64,000 nt of DNA, from contig NZ_JXYP01000010.1 of NCBI RefSeq assembly GCF_000964005.1, forward strand, positions 124,001-188,000, read 5' to 3'. The first letter of the stretch is position 1. The number at the start of each line of letters is the position of its first letter. The stretch is from Williamsia herbipolensis. Lineage in GTDB: Bacteria > Actinomycetota > Actinomycetes > Mycobacteriales > Mycobacteriaceae. The position numbers and the translations under genes were made by a program. The notes under the pieces are model-generated. The model was not told the origin of the DNA. It worked only from the letters and a program-made list of their open reading frames with translations, and made no database searches. Positions 15,196 through 23,618 of the stretch are shown here, piece by piece.

Positions 15196-16281
15196 TCAAA
15201 CCCGGCACAGTGTGAGTCGTCCCCAGGAGTTGTTCACGTAGCCCTTCGGGTTCCACAGCTCGGCGGCCGAGGCGGGCTGCGTCGCGGCCGCGTCGTCCCA
15301 GGCGCGGACACACAACTCCACGGAGGGAGCGTCGAGGGGGACGACTGCCGACCAGTGCCGCCATGCCCACGGTCCCTCCGGCTGCGCCAGGTCCGCTTCC
15401 ATCCAGGTCGCCCCCTCGTCGGTCGACACCTGTACCCGCGAGACGCCCCGTTCGTCTCCGGCGAAGGCGTACCCGCCTACCAGGACCGCGGGGGCGTCGA
15501 TCGGTGTGGCCGGGTCCGGGTAGAGGAAGTCGCAGTTGAGGGCGACTGACGAGAGTGAGATGCCGTCGCCGGGTCCGGCTGTGTCGGGGTCGGCGTCGAC
15601 GGGTAGCACCCGGTAGGCGACTCGTTGAAACCAGTTGTCCGACGGCCTGTCTCGAACTGTGATGCTGTCGACCCACTTGACCGAGCGGGCGCCGATGTAG
15701 CCAGGTACGACCACGCGCATCGGACCGCCATGCAGCCGTGGGAGCGGTTGCCCGTTCATTCCCCAGGCGAGCATGGTCCCCGGCGACATCGCCTTGCTCA
15801 GCTCGATCGAGCTGCCGTACCGCTGCGGTGGTGTTGCCAGATCGGAGACATCGGGACCGATGAATTCAACGTGATCTGTGCTGTTGTAGGCGACATCGCA
15901 GGCGCGGAGTAGATCGGCGAGGGCCACGCCGCTCCACCGCGCGGTCGATGTCGCGCACTGCGTCCACGGATCCTCGCCGGGGATGTCTCGCACCGCGATG
16001 AGCCCGGCTCGGCGGTTACCCGCGCACTGCAACGTCGCGACGGTCGAGACCTCGTCGAAGTCGCGTCGGATCTCGTCCAACGAGAAGGTGCGGGTCGCTC
16101 CGCGAGCGTTCGACACGGTGAGCCGCCAATGAGCTGGATCGATGTCCGGGATGGGTCCGTGATTGCGGCTGTAAAACGTGTCGTGGGCCGTCAGCGACTG
16201 CGCGGCCAGCGCGGCCGGCGACGGTTCGGCGTTGTAGGGATCGACCTCGTGTACGCGGGTGTCGGCGCGCTTGTTCCACAT
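15196..16281 (-). CDS. sulfite oxidase-type molybdopterin oxidoreductase
   Basis: This is 361 residues. The molybdenum-cofactor domain (about 20-230) contains ATLQCAGNRR with the Mo-ligating Cys at about 86, YGSSIELSKAM, LHGGPMRVVVPGYIGARSVKW and a Moco-dimerisation domain (about 240-355) ending EVQVSTDEG-like (RVQVSTDEGATW) then WNPKGYVNNSW. This is the cytoplasmic or heme-free sulfite oxidase layout; no Tat signal and no heme domain are present. It would oxidise sulfite to sulfate. It is flanked by the CLC channel upstream and the PsiD-like gene downstream, all on the minus strand. Confidence 0.9.
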   Translation of the reverse strand: MWNKRADTRVHEVDPYNAEPSPAALAAQSLTAHDTFYSRNHGPIPDIDPAHWRLTVSNARGATRTFSLDEIRRDFDEVSTVATLQCAGNRRAGLIAVRDIPGEDPWTQCATSTARWSGVALADLLRACDVAYNSTDHVEFIGPDVSDLATPPQRYGSSIELSKAMSPGTMLAWGMNGQPLPRLHGGPMRVVVPGYIGARSVKWVDSITVRDRPSDNWFQRVAYRVLPVDADPDTAGPGDGISLSSVALNCDFLYPDPATPIDAPAVLVGGYAFAGDERGVSRVQVSTDEGATWMEADLAQPEGPWAWRHWSAVVPLDAPSVELCVRAWDDAAATQPASAAELWNPKGYVNNSWGRLTLCRV

Positions 16282-16375
16282 GGTTCTCCTCGGCGATCAC
16301 GAGGAACCCGCGTGGTCTGCACGAGTTCGGGATGTGGTCCAGCGTTGCACATCGCACGCGGCGCGGTGGTCTGTC

Positions 16376-17731
16376 TCAGGCCGAGGACAGTCGAGCGGTG
16401 TAGATCGAGTAGCCGTCGATCCACCGGGTGACGGCGGTGGCGATCACGGTCGCGACGATCATCGGCACCATCAACCCGAAACCGCTGTGGGTGAGTTCGA
16501 GCACCAGTACGAGTGCCGCCAGCGGGGCCTGCATCCCGGCGCCGATCATGGCGGCCGCACCGATGAGCGCATAGGCGCCGATGGGGCTCCCCGGCCACAC
16601 CTGACTCCATGCGATGCCGAGCGCGGCGCCGAGGACCGCTCCGGTGCTCATCACCGGGGTGAAGAGACCGCCGGACGTCCCCGCACCCAGGCAGAGTGCG
16701 GTGACGAGAGGTTTGAGCACCGCCAGCGCTGCCAACAACCCGATGCTGCCCACGCCCACAAACGCGTCGTGGGCCATCCCTTTGCCGTTGCCGTAGAGCT
16801 GTGGAAAGGCCACGGCGACACCGGCGAGCACAGCGAACGCGATCATGGGCGCGATGAGAACCCAGCGGCCCCGCGCCTGGTGGTGCGAGATCCATCCGAT
16901 GACGCGGATGTATCCGGCCGCGACGATCCCGACGATCGGCCCGAGGACTGCGGCCCACACCAGCAGTCGGAGGTCGAACCGGTACTCGGGGATGTCGAGG
17001 TACGTGGCGTGTTCGGGGAGGTACACCCAGGCGACGGCCGTTGCGGTCGCGGCGCACGCCAGGGCCGGCAACACCAGTGGCAGCGCCACCGCGCCCATCA
17101 GCACCTCGGCGGCGAACAGGGCACCGCCGAGCGGCACGTTGTACACCGCCGCCAGCCCGGCACCGCCGCCACACGCGACGAGCAGCCGCTGCTGCGCCGC
17201 CGACATCCCGGCCCACTCCGCCGCGACGCTGCCCGACACCGCGCCCATCAACTTCGGCGCGGCCTCGCGCCCGAGCGACGCACCGAGACCGATCACGATC
17301 TCCGACAACACAGACGTACCGAGACTCCGTCGGAACGACAGGCGGCCCTCGCCGGTCCACAGGACCTCGTCGGCCTCAGATTTCCGGCCGGGGGTGAAGC
17401 GCCGCAACAGGAACCACCCGACGCCGGCGATCACGCCACCGATCAGCAACGGGGTCACGCGGCGCCACCCGTCGGCGGCGGCGACCGCGGCCGAGAACCC
17501 CTGACCGTCGCTGCTCACCCCGAACGCGGCATGCTCGACGGTGAACAGGATGAGCATGAGTAGTACACCGAAGAAGCCGGTGACGATTCCGGTCACGATG
17601 ACCAGAGCCCAGAATCTCACGGTGAGGTGCGCCTCGCCGTCACCTGTCGCGTTGGGTTGCAACATCGCGCCGCGGCCCGACGGAAGGCGCTTCTTCAGCA
17701 GCGGGGTGGGGATGCGCTCGCGGTCGGTCAC
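16376..17731 (-). CDS. CLC-family chloride channel/transporter
   Basis: This is 451 residues from GTG 17731 with about 12 hydrophobic segments. CLC landmarks are LGASLGREAAPKLMG (gating Glu retained, Gly of GREGP replaced by Ala), CGGGAGLAAVYNVPLGGALFAAE and GAGTSGGLFTPVMSTGA (the GxFxP filter). It lacks the N-terminal GSGIP motif in recognisable form. An upstream frame could extend it by 38 residues, but that part looks non-coding and would overlap the divergent gene. Chloride is the default substrate. It does not show the hallmarks of the fluoride-specific CLC-F clade. Confidence 0.85.
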   Translation of the reverse strand: MTDRERIPTPLLKKRLPSGRGAMLQPNATGDGEAHLTVRFWALVIVTGIVTGFFGVLLMLILFTVEHAAFGVSSDGQGFSAAVAAADGWRRVTPLLIGGVIAGVGWFLLRRFTPGRKSEADEVLWTGEGRLSFRRSLGTSVLSEIVIGLGASLGREAAPKLMGAVSGSVAAEWAGMSAAQQRLLVACGGGAGLAAVYNVPLGGALFAAEVLMGAVALPLVLPALACAATATAVAWVYLPEHATYLDIPEYRFDLRLLVWAAVLGPIVGIVAAGYIRVIGWISHHQARGRWVLIAPMIAFAVLAGVAVAFPQLYGNGKGMAHDAFVGVGSIGLLAALAVLKPLVTALCLGAGTSGGLFTPVMSTGAVLGAALGIAWSQVWPGSPIGAYALIGAAAMIGAGMQAPLAALVLVLELTHSGFGLMVPMIVATVIATAVTRWIDGYSIYTARLSSA

Positions 17732-17816
17732 CGCCCGCCCCCGATGGTCATGGCCACATCCTCGGACACGACCGACGACGATGTCGACCCCAGGGGAGTC
17801 GACGAAGGAGAACGTA

Positions 17817-18425
17817 GTGGTCATCGCGGCGAAATCGGAGCGCATCCGCGCTGCTCACGTGGCACCCCTCAACGCGCTCGTCGACACATGGCGCAGCCAA
17901 GCGCCGGAACTGCTCGTCCCGTGGTTCGACCCCGACGACGGAGGCGTCGATGCGCGGGTGCTCATCCTGATGGAGTCGCCGGCGCCGAGCACGGTGCGAG
18001 CAGGGGGTACCGGGTTCTGTTCGGAGGACAACCCGGATCGGAGCAACGAGTTGCTCTCGCGTCTACGCGCCGCGGCGGGCGTGCCGCGGTCGGCCTGCCT
18101 GAAGTGGAATGTCGTGCCGTGGGCGGTGCTCGACACCGCCGGCCATCCGACGTCGCCGTCGGCCGGTGACCTTCGCGCGGCCGCGGCGTGTCTCGACGAA
18201 CTCCTCGAGGTGGCATCCCGTATCGAGGTCGTGATCACCCTCGGCCGGCCGGCGATGCTCGGATTCATGAACCACACTTCGTCGAAGCGTCAACCCCTGC
18301 GCCGGGTGGTCGCCGCGCCGCACCCGTCGCAACGCAACGCCCGGGCGCGAGCGGAGTCGATCGCCCGCATCGAGAACGCCTTCGCCTCGGTGGCGGCCTT
18401 TCTGAAGGGGTCAGCCGACGCGTGA
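17817..18425 (+). CDS. uracil-DNA glycosylase superfamily protein
   Basis: From GTG 17817, with AAGGAG 6 nt upstream, this reads 202 residues. The N-terminal strand VLILMESPAPSTV corresponds to motif 1 of uracil-DNA glycosylases (GExPG/ESPAP type). A cluster NVVPWAV follows, and the C-terminal HPSQRN corresponds to the catalytic HPS loop. The fold resembles family 4/5 or SMUG-like enzymes, but no four-cysteine iron-sulfur motif is present. It would act in base excision repair or on a modified nucleobase. It overlaps the oxidoreductase gene by 15 nt at the 3' end, in convergent orientation. Confidence 0.75.
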   Translation: MVIAAKSERIRAAHVAPLNALVDTWRSQAPELLVPWFDPDDGGVDARVLILMESPAPSTVRAGGTGFCSEDNPDRSNELLSRLRAAAGVPRSACLKWNVVPWAVLDTAGHPTSPSAGDLRAAAACLDELLEVASRIEVVITLGRPAMLGFMNHTSSKRQPLRRVVAAPHPSQRNARARAESIARIENAFASVAAFLKGSADA

Positions 18426-19271
18426 GCGCACGGAGTCGATGACACGCTGAATGTGCAGGCCGCGCGGGGCGTTGAGCTCGTGCTCGGTCTCCGACGAGAT
18501 CGCGTCGAGGAACTCGTCGACCAGGACGGCGAAGCACTCGGGTGAGGGCGTGCTGCGGTCGGTGAGCTCCACGACTCCGTCGGGGCCGTGGACGCGGAAC
18601 TGACTGATGGTGGGCCGGGCCGGAACGCGCAGCGACAGCTGCATCGCGGTGCGCGCGCCGGACTCGTGCACCAGCGACACCGACCACACGTCGGAGCCGC
18701 GGTCGACCGAGGCGGCCTCGACGTCGACGATCGGACCCAGGGCGCGATCCATGAGGTCGACCACGTGGGGCCCGACGTCGAGCAGTGCACCACCGTCGAC
18801 CCGCCACTGCGACGAGGAGTAGCGACCCCCGAGCAGGGCGCCCGACAGCCACACACCGAGGCCGCCGGTGAAGGTCCCCGCGTCGACGGCGTCGAGGAAC
18901 GCGCGGGTCTCCGGGGCGAACCGTCGCGTGAACGTCACGATCGACCGCACCCCGGCCTCGGCGACGGCGTCGACGACCGCGCTCGCGTCGGCGAGCGTGC
19001 CGGCGATGGGCTTGTCGAGGATGACGTGCTTCCCGGCGCGTGCGGCCTCGATCGCCAGCGGCGCCTGGGCCTGCGGGGGTACGGCGAACGACACCGCGTC
19101 GTTCGCCGCCAGCAACTCGGCGAAGGTGTCGAACCGCGGCACGGGCAGGTCGGCGGCCGCCTCGGGGCGTCGCGTCCACACGCCGGTCAGCGTCACGCCG
19201 GGATGTGCGGCGAGAGCGGGGATGTGGGTGTCGCGAGCCCAGGGCCCGCCTCCGACGACAGCGATGCGCAT
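18411..19271 (-). CDS. Gfo/Idh/MocA-family oxidoreductase
   Basis: This 286-residue NAD(P)-dependent oxidoreductase has the Rossmann motif VVGGGPWARDTHIPAL at the N-terminus. HVILDKPIAGTLADA follows, holding the catalytic Lys of the EKP/DKP motif. The C-terminal domain contains GGALLDVGPHVVDLMDRALG with the conserved GxxxDxGxH pattern. The substrate is unknown, probably a sugar or cyclitol. It starts 9 nt after hypB. A TAGGTT box overlapping the hypB stop lies 6 nt before its ATG, so it could also have its own leaderless promoter. Confidence 0.9.
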   Translation of the reverse strand: MRIAVVGGGPWARDTHIPALAAHPGVTLTGVWTRRPEAAADLPVPRFDTFAELLAANDAVSFAVPPQAQAPLAIEAARAGKHVILDKPIAGTLADASAVVDAVAEAGVRSIVTFTRRFAPETRAFLDAVDAGTFTGGLGVWLSGALLGGRYSSSQWRVDGGALLDVGPHVVDLMDRALGPIVDVEAASVDRGSDVWSVSLVHESGARTAMQLSLRVPARPTISQFRVHGPDGVVELTDRSTPSPECFAVLVDEFLDAISSETEHELNAPRGLHIQRVIDSVRSRVG

Positions 19272-19280
19272 GCCGAGAAC

Positions 19281-20039
19281 CTACGCCGCGCCCGGACCCC
19301 GCTGCCGCAGCCAGTCGAGCCAGGCGCCCATGCCGTCGCCGGTCTTCGCGCTCAGCGGCAGGATCGCCGCGGTGGGGTTGGCCTCGCGGACGGCGCGGAT
19401 GTAGTCGTCGAGTTCGATGTCGAGGTGGGGGACCAGGTCGATCTTGTTGATCACCACCACGTCGACGCTGCGGAACATCACCGGGTACTTCTGCGGCTTG
19501 TCGTCGCCCTCGGTCACCGACCACACCATCGCGCGGCGGTGTTCGCCGACGTCGAACTCGGCCGGGCACACCAGGTTCCCGACGTTCTCGATCACCACGA
19601 GGTCGAGCTCGTCGAGATCGAGGCCCTGCAGCGCCCGGTTCACCATCGGGGCGTCGAGGTGGCATTCGCCGCCGAAGCCCTCGGAGGTGTTCAGCAGCGA
19701 CACCTGAGCCCCACGGCCCGCCAGCCGCGCCGCGTCGAGGTCGGTCGCGATGTCGCCCTCGATGATCCCGACGCGCATCTCGTCGGCGATGGCGTCGAGC
19801 GTCGCCTCGAGCAGGCTCGTCTTGCCCGATCCCGGTGAGCTCATGAGATTCACCGAGGTCACCCCGGCCGCGGCGAACGCCGCACGATTGATCTCGGCGC
19901 GGTGGTCGTTCTCCCCGAAGATCGCGTCGAGCACGTCGACCCGCTCGCGACCGGTGTCGTATCCGGACATGTCACCGTGGTCGTGGTCGTGGCCGTGCGT
20001 GTGCCCGACACCGTCGTCGTGTCGGTGAAACCTCCCCAT
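19281..20039 (-). CDS. hypB: HypB, hydrogenase nickel-incorporation GTPase
   Basis: This is 252 residues. A His-rich N-terminal nickel-binding stretch (HTHGHDHDHGD) precedes the GTPase: P-loop MSSPGSGKTSLLE, switch EGDIATDLDAARL, VIENVGNLVCPAEFDVGE and the guanine motif NKID. CxxGNLVCP-type metal-site residues are largely retained. HypB normally hands nickel to [NiFe]-hydrogenase or urease partners with HypA, but no hyp, hup or ure gene is in the window. It lies 9 nt downstream of the amidase, suggesting an operon amidase-hypB-oxidoreductase. Confidence 0.92.
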   Translation of the reverse strand: MGRFHRHDDGVGHTHGHDHDHGDMSGYDTGRERVDVLDAIFGENDHRAEINRAAFAAAGVTSVNLMSSPGSGKTSLLEATLDAIADEMRVGIIEGDIATDLDAARLAGRGAQVSLLNTSEGFGGECHLDAPMVNRALQGLDLDELDLVVIENVGNLVCPAEFDVGEHRRAMVWSVTEGDDKPQKYPVMFRSVDVVVINKIDLVPHLDIELDDYIRAVREANPTAAILPLSAKTGDGMGAWLDWLRQRGPGAA

Positions 20040-20048
20040 GAGCGTCTC

Positions 20049-21530
20049 CTAGTGTGCGGCCGATCGTGCCGAGACCGCATGCGGCGGAACCCATCCGCCG
20101 AATGCCTTCTCGAGTTCGAGCGCGACGGCGATGGTGACGTTGTCGTTGCCGGGCTGCGAGGCGACCTGCACGCCGACGGGCAGATCGCGGGGACTGAAAC
20201 CCAGTGGCACCTCGGTGACCGCCATGCCCAGCATGTTGAAGATCGCGGCCCCGCCGAACAACCACGGGCGGGCGAGGGTGCCGTGGTGGAACGGGGCGGG
20301 TTGCGGCAACGGCGGGTGCAGCATCACGCCGTCACCGATGGCGGAGGCGACCTCATCGGCCAGGTCGCGGGCGAACTTGTCGAGCAACCTGCGCGCCGGG
20401 GGCGGCAGCAGTTCGGGGAGCCGGTCGCCGATCATCGCGAGCTGCAGCTGAAGGCTGTTGGCGCGCAACACCGCCGGGGTGAGATGGCGTTGGGGTGTCT
20501 CGCCGAAGGAGTCGAAGAGGTTCATCACCGACGTACCCGCGTGGCGCCGAAGTTCCATGAGGTAGCTCGCGATGACGCGGCGCATGGCCGGCATCGGCTG
20601 CCACACGACATCGGCGCCGCGTTCGGCGAGCGCTGCGCCGGCGGCGTCGCGGGCGTCGCGCACCGAGCGGTCCATCGGGCGCAGATAGCTCGACTTCGTG
20701 GGTATCACCACGCGCAGGCCGTCGAGATCGACGGAGTCGACAGAGCCGCACCGCCGGCCGTCGGCGTCGTCGGCGAGGATCCGCAGGAGCGGCATCAGGT
20801 CGGACGCGCGACGGGACATGGGGCCGAGTGTCTCGAGGAGATCGACCTCCTCCTCGCCTGAGAGCGAGGGGATCGATTCGTTCGCGGGCACCAGGCCGGG
20901 CGAGGGCTTGTGGCCGAAGACGCCGCAGTAGAACGACGGGATGCGGATGGATCCGCCGGTGTCGCCGCCGACGCCGAACGGGATGCCACCGCCGCCGATG
21001 GCCGACCCCTCACCGCCGGACGATCCGCCCGACACCCGTCGCACGTCGTAGGGGTTGGAGGTGCGGCCGTAGACGCTGTTGGTGCTCTCGATGCCCAGAC
21101 ACAGTTCGGCGGTGTTGGTGACACCGACGACGATGGCGCCGGCGCGTCGAAGACGTTGCACCGCAATCGCATCGACGTCGGCGATGATGCCAGCGCGACT
21201 CGACAGACCCGCGGTGTGCGGCATCCCGGTTACCGGGATGGATTCCTTGATGGTGCAGGGCACGCCGAGCAGCGGACGGTCGGGATCGGCTTTCGTGCCG
21301 GCGGCGTCGACGGCGTCGGCCTCGGCGAGCGCGGCGTCGAAGCGGTCACGCGCGATCGCGCCGAACTCGGCGCGGGAACGCAGCGTGTCGATGTGGAACT
21401 GCACGACACGCCGCGAGGTGGTGCGACCGTCGGCGATCGCCTCGGCCAGCTCGAACGCCGACGCGGTGCCGATCCAGTCGTCGTCCACGGCGGCGGAGGT
21501 GTCAGGGCGTCTGGCACGAGGGTGTGTCAC
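20049..21530 (-). CDS. amidase signature-family hydrolase
   Basis: From GTG 21530 this is 493 residues (an ATG at 21575 would add 15). The Ser-cisSer-Lys triad is visible: Lys in VPCTIKES, cis-Ser in VGGDTGGSIRIPS and the nucleophile region RVSGGSSGGEGSA. Amidase-family enzymes hydrolyse amides, including acetamide, indoleacetamide or Glu-tRNA(Gln) related substrates. The lack of gatB/gatC neighbours argues against GatA. It is the first gene of a probable operon with hypB. The specific substrate cannot be read from the sequence. Confidence 0.9.
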   Translation of the reverse strand: MTHPRARRPDTSAAVDDDWIGTASAFELAEAIADGRTTSRRVVQFHIDTLRSRAEFGAIARDRFDAALAEADAVDAAGTKADPDRPLLGVPCTIKESIPVTGMPHTAGLSSRAGIIADVDAIAVQRLRRAGAIVVGVTNTAELCLGIESTNSVYGRTSNPYDVRRVSGGSSGGEGSAIGGGGIPFGVGGDTGGSIRIPSFYCGVFGHKPSPGLVPANESIPSLSGEEEVDLLETLGPMSRRASDLMPLLRILADDADGRRCGSVDSVDLDGLRVVIPTKSSYLRPMDRSVRDARDAAGAALAERGADVVWQPMPAMRRVIASYLMELRRHAGTSVMNLFDSFGETPQRHLTPAVLRANSLQLQLAMIGDRLPELLPPPARRLLDKFARDLADEVASAIGDGVMLHPPLPQPAPFHHGTLARPWLFGGAAIFNMLGMAVTEVPLGFSPRDLPVGVQVASQPGNDNVTIAVALELEKAFGGWVPPHAVSARSAAH

Positions 21531-21633
21531 ACCTTGACCATGACACACCGGCGCGGCACGGGGCGACGGTGACAATCAACGTCGACGACGAAATTCGGGT
21601 GCGTAGACGGTCGTGAACCCCTACCGTCGCCGA

Positions 21634-22251
21634 ATGACCAGTTCAGGGGTGATCCGCGTGTGGCATCACGACGAGGGGTGGGGCGTGATCGATTCGCCCG
21701 ACACCCCGGGTGGATGCCGTGCCGACGCCGGCGCGGTGATGGTCGAGGGTGTCCGTACTGACGACGGGATGCTGTTCATGGGACTGCTCGAGGGAGAGCC
21801 GGTCTCGTTCATGTGGGGTCCGATCCGGTGGGACGACGACGAGTTCTCGGTCGCGGCCACCGCGGTCTGGCCGTCCCGCTGCGAGCCGCCCGCCACACTG
21901 CCGTCCGGCGCGTTCCAGACCAGCCTGTGGTCGTCGGCGGGCCGCCGGGGCGAGTTCACCGTGTTCGTCCAGCAGGATCCGGCCGACCTCCCGGCACCAC
22001 CGCCGAGAGCTCCGCTCCCGCGGACCGTCGGCACGGTCCGCTCCTGGAACGCCGACGAGGGATGGGGTGTCCTGGATGCGCCCGAGGCGCCGGGCGGAGC
22101 GTGGGTCCACTTCAGCGAGATCCGTGGCATGACCGGATTCCGTGTGCTGGAGGTCGGTGCGCGGGTCGAGTTCGCGTGGGAGGCGGCCCGCCAGGACGGG
22201 TTCGACTACCGCGCCGAGGACGTCGACGTCATCGAGACACCCGCGACATGA
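21634..22251 (+). CDS. protein with two cold-shock-like repeats
   Basis: This 205-residue protein begins at ATG 21634, chosen because TACCGT (21622-21627) lies 6 nt upstream as a leaderless -10 box. Two halves each start with a CspA-like strand pair: GVIRVWHHDEGWGVIDSPDTPGG (about residues 4-26) and GTVRSWNADEGWGVLDAPEAPGG (about 133-155), the second followed by VHFSEI. RNP-type aromatic residues are replaced by Trp-Gly-Val, so nucleic-acid binding is uncertain. The pattern suggests an internal duplication of an OB-fold domain. It converges on crp with a shared terminator between them. Confidence 0.75.
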   Translation: MTSSGVIRVWHHDEGWGVIDSPDTPGGCRADAGAVMVEGVRTDDGMLFMGLLEGEPVSFMWGPIRWDDDEFSVAATAVWPSRCEPPATLPSGAFQTSLWSSAGRRGEFTVFVQQDPADLPAPPPRAPLPRTVGTVRSWNADEGWGVLDAPEAPGGAWVHFSEIRGMTGFRVLEVGARVEFAWEAARQDGFDYRAEDVDVIETPAT

Positions 22252-22254
22252 AAC

Positions 22255-22288
22255 GACTCTTGCGACAGTGGTCACTGTCGCGGGAGTC
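22255..22288. terminator. bidirectional terminator between convergent genes
   Basis: A 16-bp stem (22255-22270 with 22273-22288, two G-U-type positions) lies between the stops of the cold-shock-like gene and crp, suitable for terminating both. Confidence 0.75.
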
Positions 22289-22316
22289 GGTGTGTTGAGC
22301 AGGTGACCTCGGAGGG

Positions 22317-22991
22317 TCAGCGGGCGCGGCGCGCCAGACGCTCGGAGTCGGCGATGAGGACGCTCTTGCCCTCGAGCCGCAGCCAGCCGCGCTGCGCGAA
22401 GTCGGCGAGCGCCTTGTTCACGGTCTCGCGGGAGGCGCCGACGAGCTGGGCGATCTCCTCCTGCGTGAGGTCGTGGGTGACGCGCAAGGCGCCGGCCTCC
22501 TGCGTGCCGAACCGCTGGGCGAGCTGGAGAAGCTGCTTGGCGACACGACCGGGGACGTCGGTGAAGATGAGGTCGGCGAGGTTGTTGTTGGTGCGGCGCA
22601 GGCGGCGGGCCAGCACGCGCAGCAGCTGCTCGGCGATCTCGGGGCGGTCGGCGATCCACGCCTTGAGCGCGTCACGGTCCATCGAGACCGCGCGGACCTC
22701 GGTGACCGTGGTCGCCGACGAGGTGCGGGGGCCGGGATCGAAGATCGACAGCTCACCGAACATGTCCGACGGACCCATGATGGTGAGCAGGTTCTCGCGT
22801 CCGTCGCCCGACCGGCGGCCGACCTTCACCTTGCCGCTGAGGATGATGTAAAGCCGGTCGCCCGGTTCGCCCTCGTTGAAGATGACATGTCCGCGCGGGA
22901 AATCGACGGGCTGGAGTTGCTTGGTCAGTGCGGCGACCGCGCTCGGCTCGACTCCTTGAAAGATGCCGGCCCTCGCCAGTACTTCCTCCAC
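22317..22991 (-). CDS. crp: cAMP receptor protein, Crp/GlxR family
   Basis: This is 224 residues. The N-terminal cyclic nucleotide-binding domain carries [17 protein letters not shown] and [27 protein letters not shown], with the phosphate-binding Glu, Arg and Ser positions. The C-terminal helix-turn-helix reads [30 protein letters not shown]. It is colinear with M. tuberculosis Rv3676 and C. glutamicum GlxR, global cAMP-responsive regulators of carbon metabolism, resuscitation and respiration. A Crp-like half-conserved palindrome lies upstream at 23050. Confidence 0.97.
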   Translation of the reverse strand: MEEVLARAGIFQGVEPSAVAALTKQLQPVDFPRGHVIFNEGEPGDRLYIILSGKVKVGRRSGDGRENLLTIMGPSDMFGELSIFDPGPRTSSATTVTEVRAVSMDRDALKAWIADRPEIAEQLLRVLARRLRRTNNNLADLIFTDVPGRVAKQLLQLAQRFGTQEAGALRVTHDLTQEEIAQLVGASRETVNKALADFAQRGWLRLEGKSVLIADSERLARRAR

Positions 22992-23049
22992 GTACGGCCC
23001 CTTCCTAGGGTGCTGCGGCGGGTCGTGCCCGCGACAAATTGCTCGGCAG

Positions 23050-23065
23050 TGTTGGATTTGTCACC
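23050..23065 (-). promoter_or_regulatory. candidate Crp box upstream of crp
   Basis: TGTTGGATTTGTCACC matches the Crp/GlxR consensus TGTGA-N6-TCACA at 7 of 10 defined positions. It lies about 60-75 nt upstream of the crp start, consistent with autoregulation. Confidence 0.4.
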
Positions 23066-23168
23066 ATGCCACGGCTGAGTCTACGGCCAAGAGTGTGAAC
23101 GGGACCGGAGAACGTCGACTACGCCGTCACCTGCGTCGTTCGCGGGGCCGACGGTGTGCCGGATGAGG

Positions 23169-23429
23169 TCAGCTCGCGCGGACCGTCGGGGCCGCGGCGA
23201 CGGGTGCCTCGTCCTCCACGGGATCGCGGCGGGCGCGGAACTCGTCGAGTGCCGCGGGGAAGCCGTCGGTGGCCAATGTCCCCACCTGCTCCGGGGCGGC
23301 GCCGGCGAGGAACTCCTCGACGTCGTCGCGGGTCACGCTGTCGTCGTCGATCTGGTGTTCCATCTTCTCCATGGCCAGCGCGAAGAGCATGAGCACTGCG
23401 GGGAAGAGCAGTACCGCGAGTCCGTGCAT
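23169..23429 (-). CDS. small membrane-anchored protein, Rv3675-like
   Basis: This is an 86-residue protein starting MHGLAVLLFPAVLMLFALAMEKME: one N-terminal membrane helix followed by an acidic cytoplasmic-type tail with EEFLAGA and a Pro/Ala-rich end. M. tuberculosis has a small membrane protein (Rv3675) in the same place between crp and nth, which supports it. The frame stays open far upstream, antisense to nth, but that extension is not coding. Function unknown. Confidence 0.75.
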   Translation of the reverse strand: MHGLAVLLFPAVLMLFALAMEKMEHQIDDDSVTRDDVEEFLAGAAPEQVGTLATDGFPAALDEFRARRDPVEDEAPVAAAPTVRAS

Positions 23430-23618
23430 GTGCAGTAGTGAACACGACGGAGGTCTCGGTGGGGCAACGAAACCTGCGGGTGGAACACAAGTGTTACCTC
23501 GCGCGTGTCGGAGCCGCCCCGACCGTCTCGGTCCGGAGCTGATCGGAGGCTGAAGATCTGATCGGCGACCACGGCGGATGCCGTCGAGGGCCCATCGGCG
23601 CTCAGTAGTCTGTTGCAG

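Noticed and set aside
13469-15241. Very long open frame on the plus strand opposite the PsiD-like gene
   Set aside because: It mirrors the codon positions of a clear conserved gene on the minus strand; high-GC DNA gives long antisense frames.
16191-17360. Long Arg-rich frame overlapping the CLC gene
   Set aside because: Arg/Gly/Pro-rich composition without motifs is typical of a shifted reading of GC-rich coding DNA; the CLC frame has clear family motifs.
16376-17731. CLC protein as a fluoride-specific CLC-F exporter
   Set aside because: It does not show the CLC-F hallmark replacements, and it is 10 kb from the riboswitch; kept as a general CLC.
20049-21530. Amidase as GatA of the tRNA amidotransferase
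   Set aside because: No gatC or gatB is adjacent; the neighbour is hypB.
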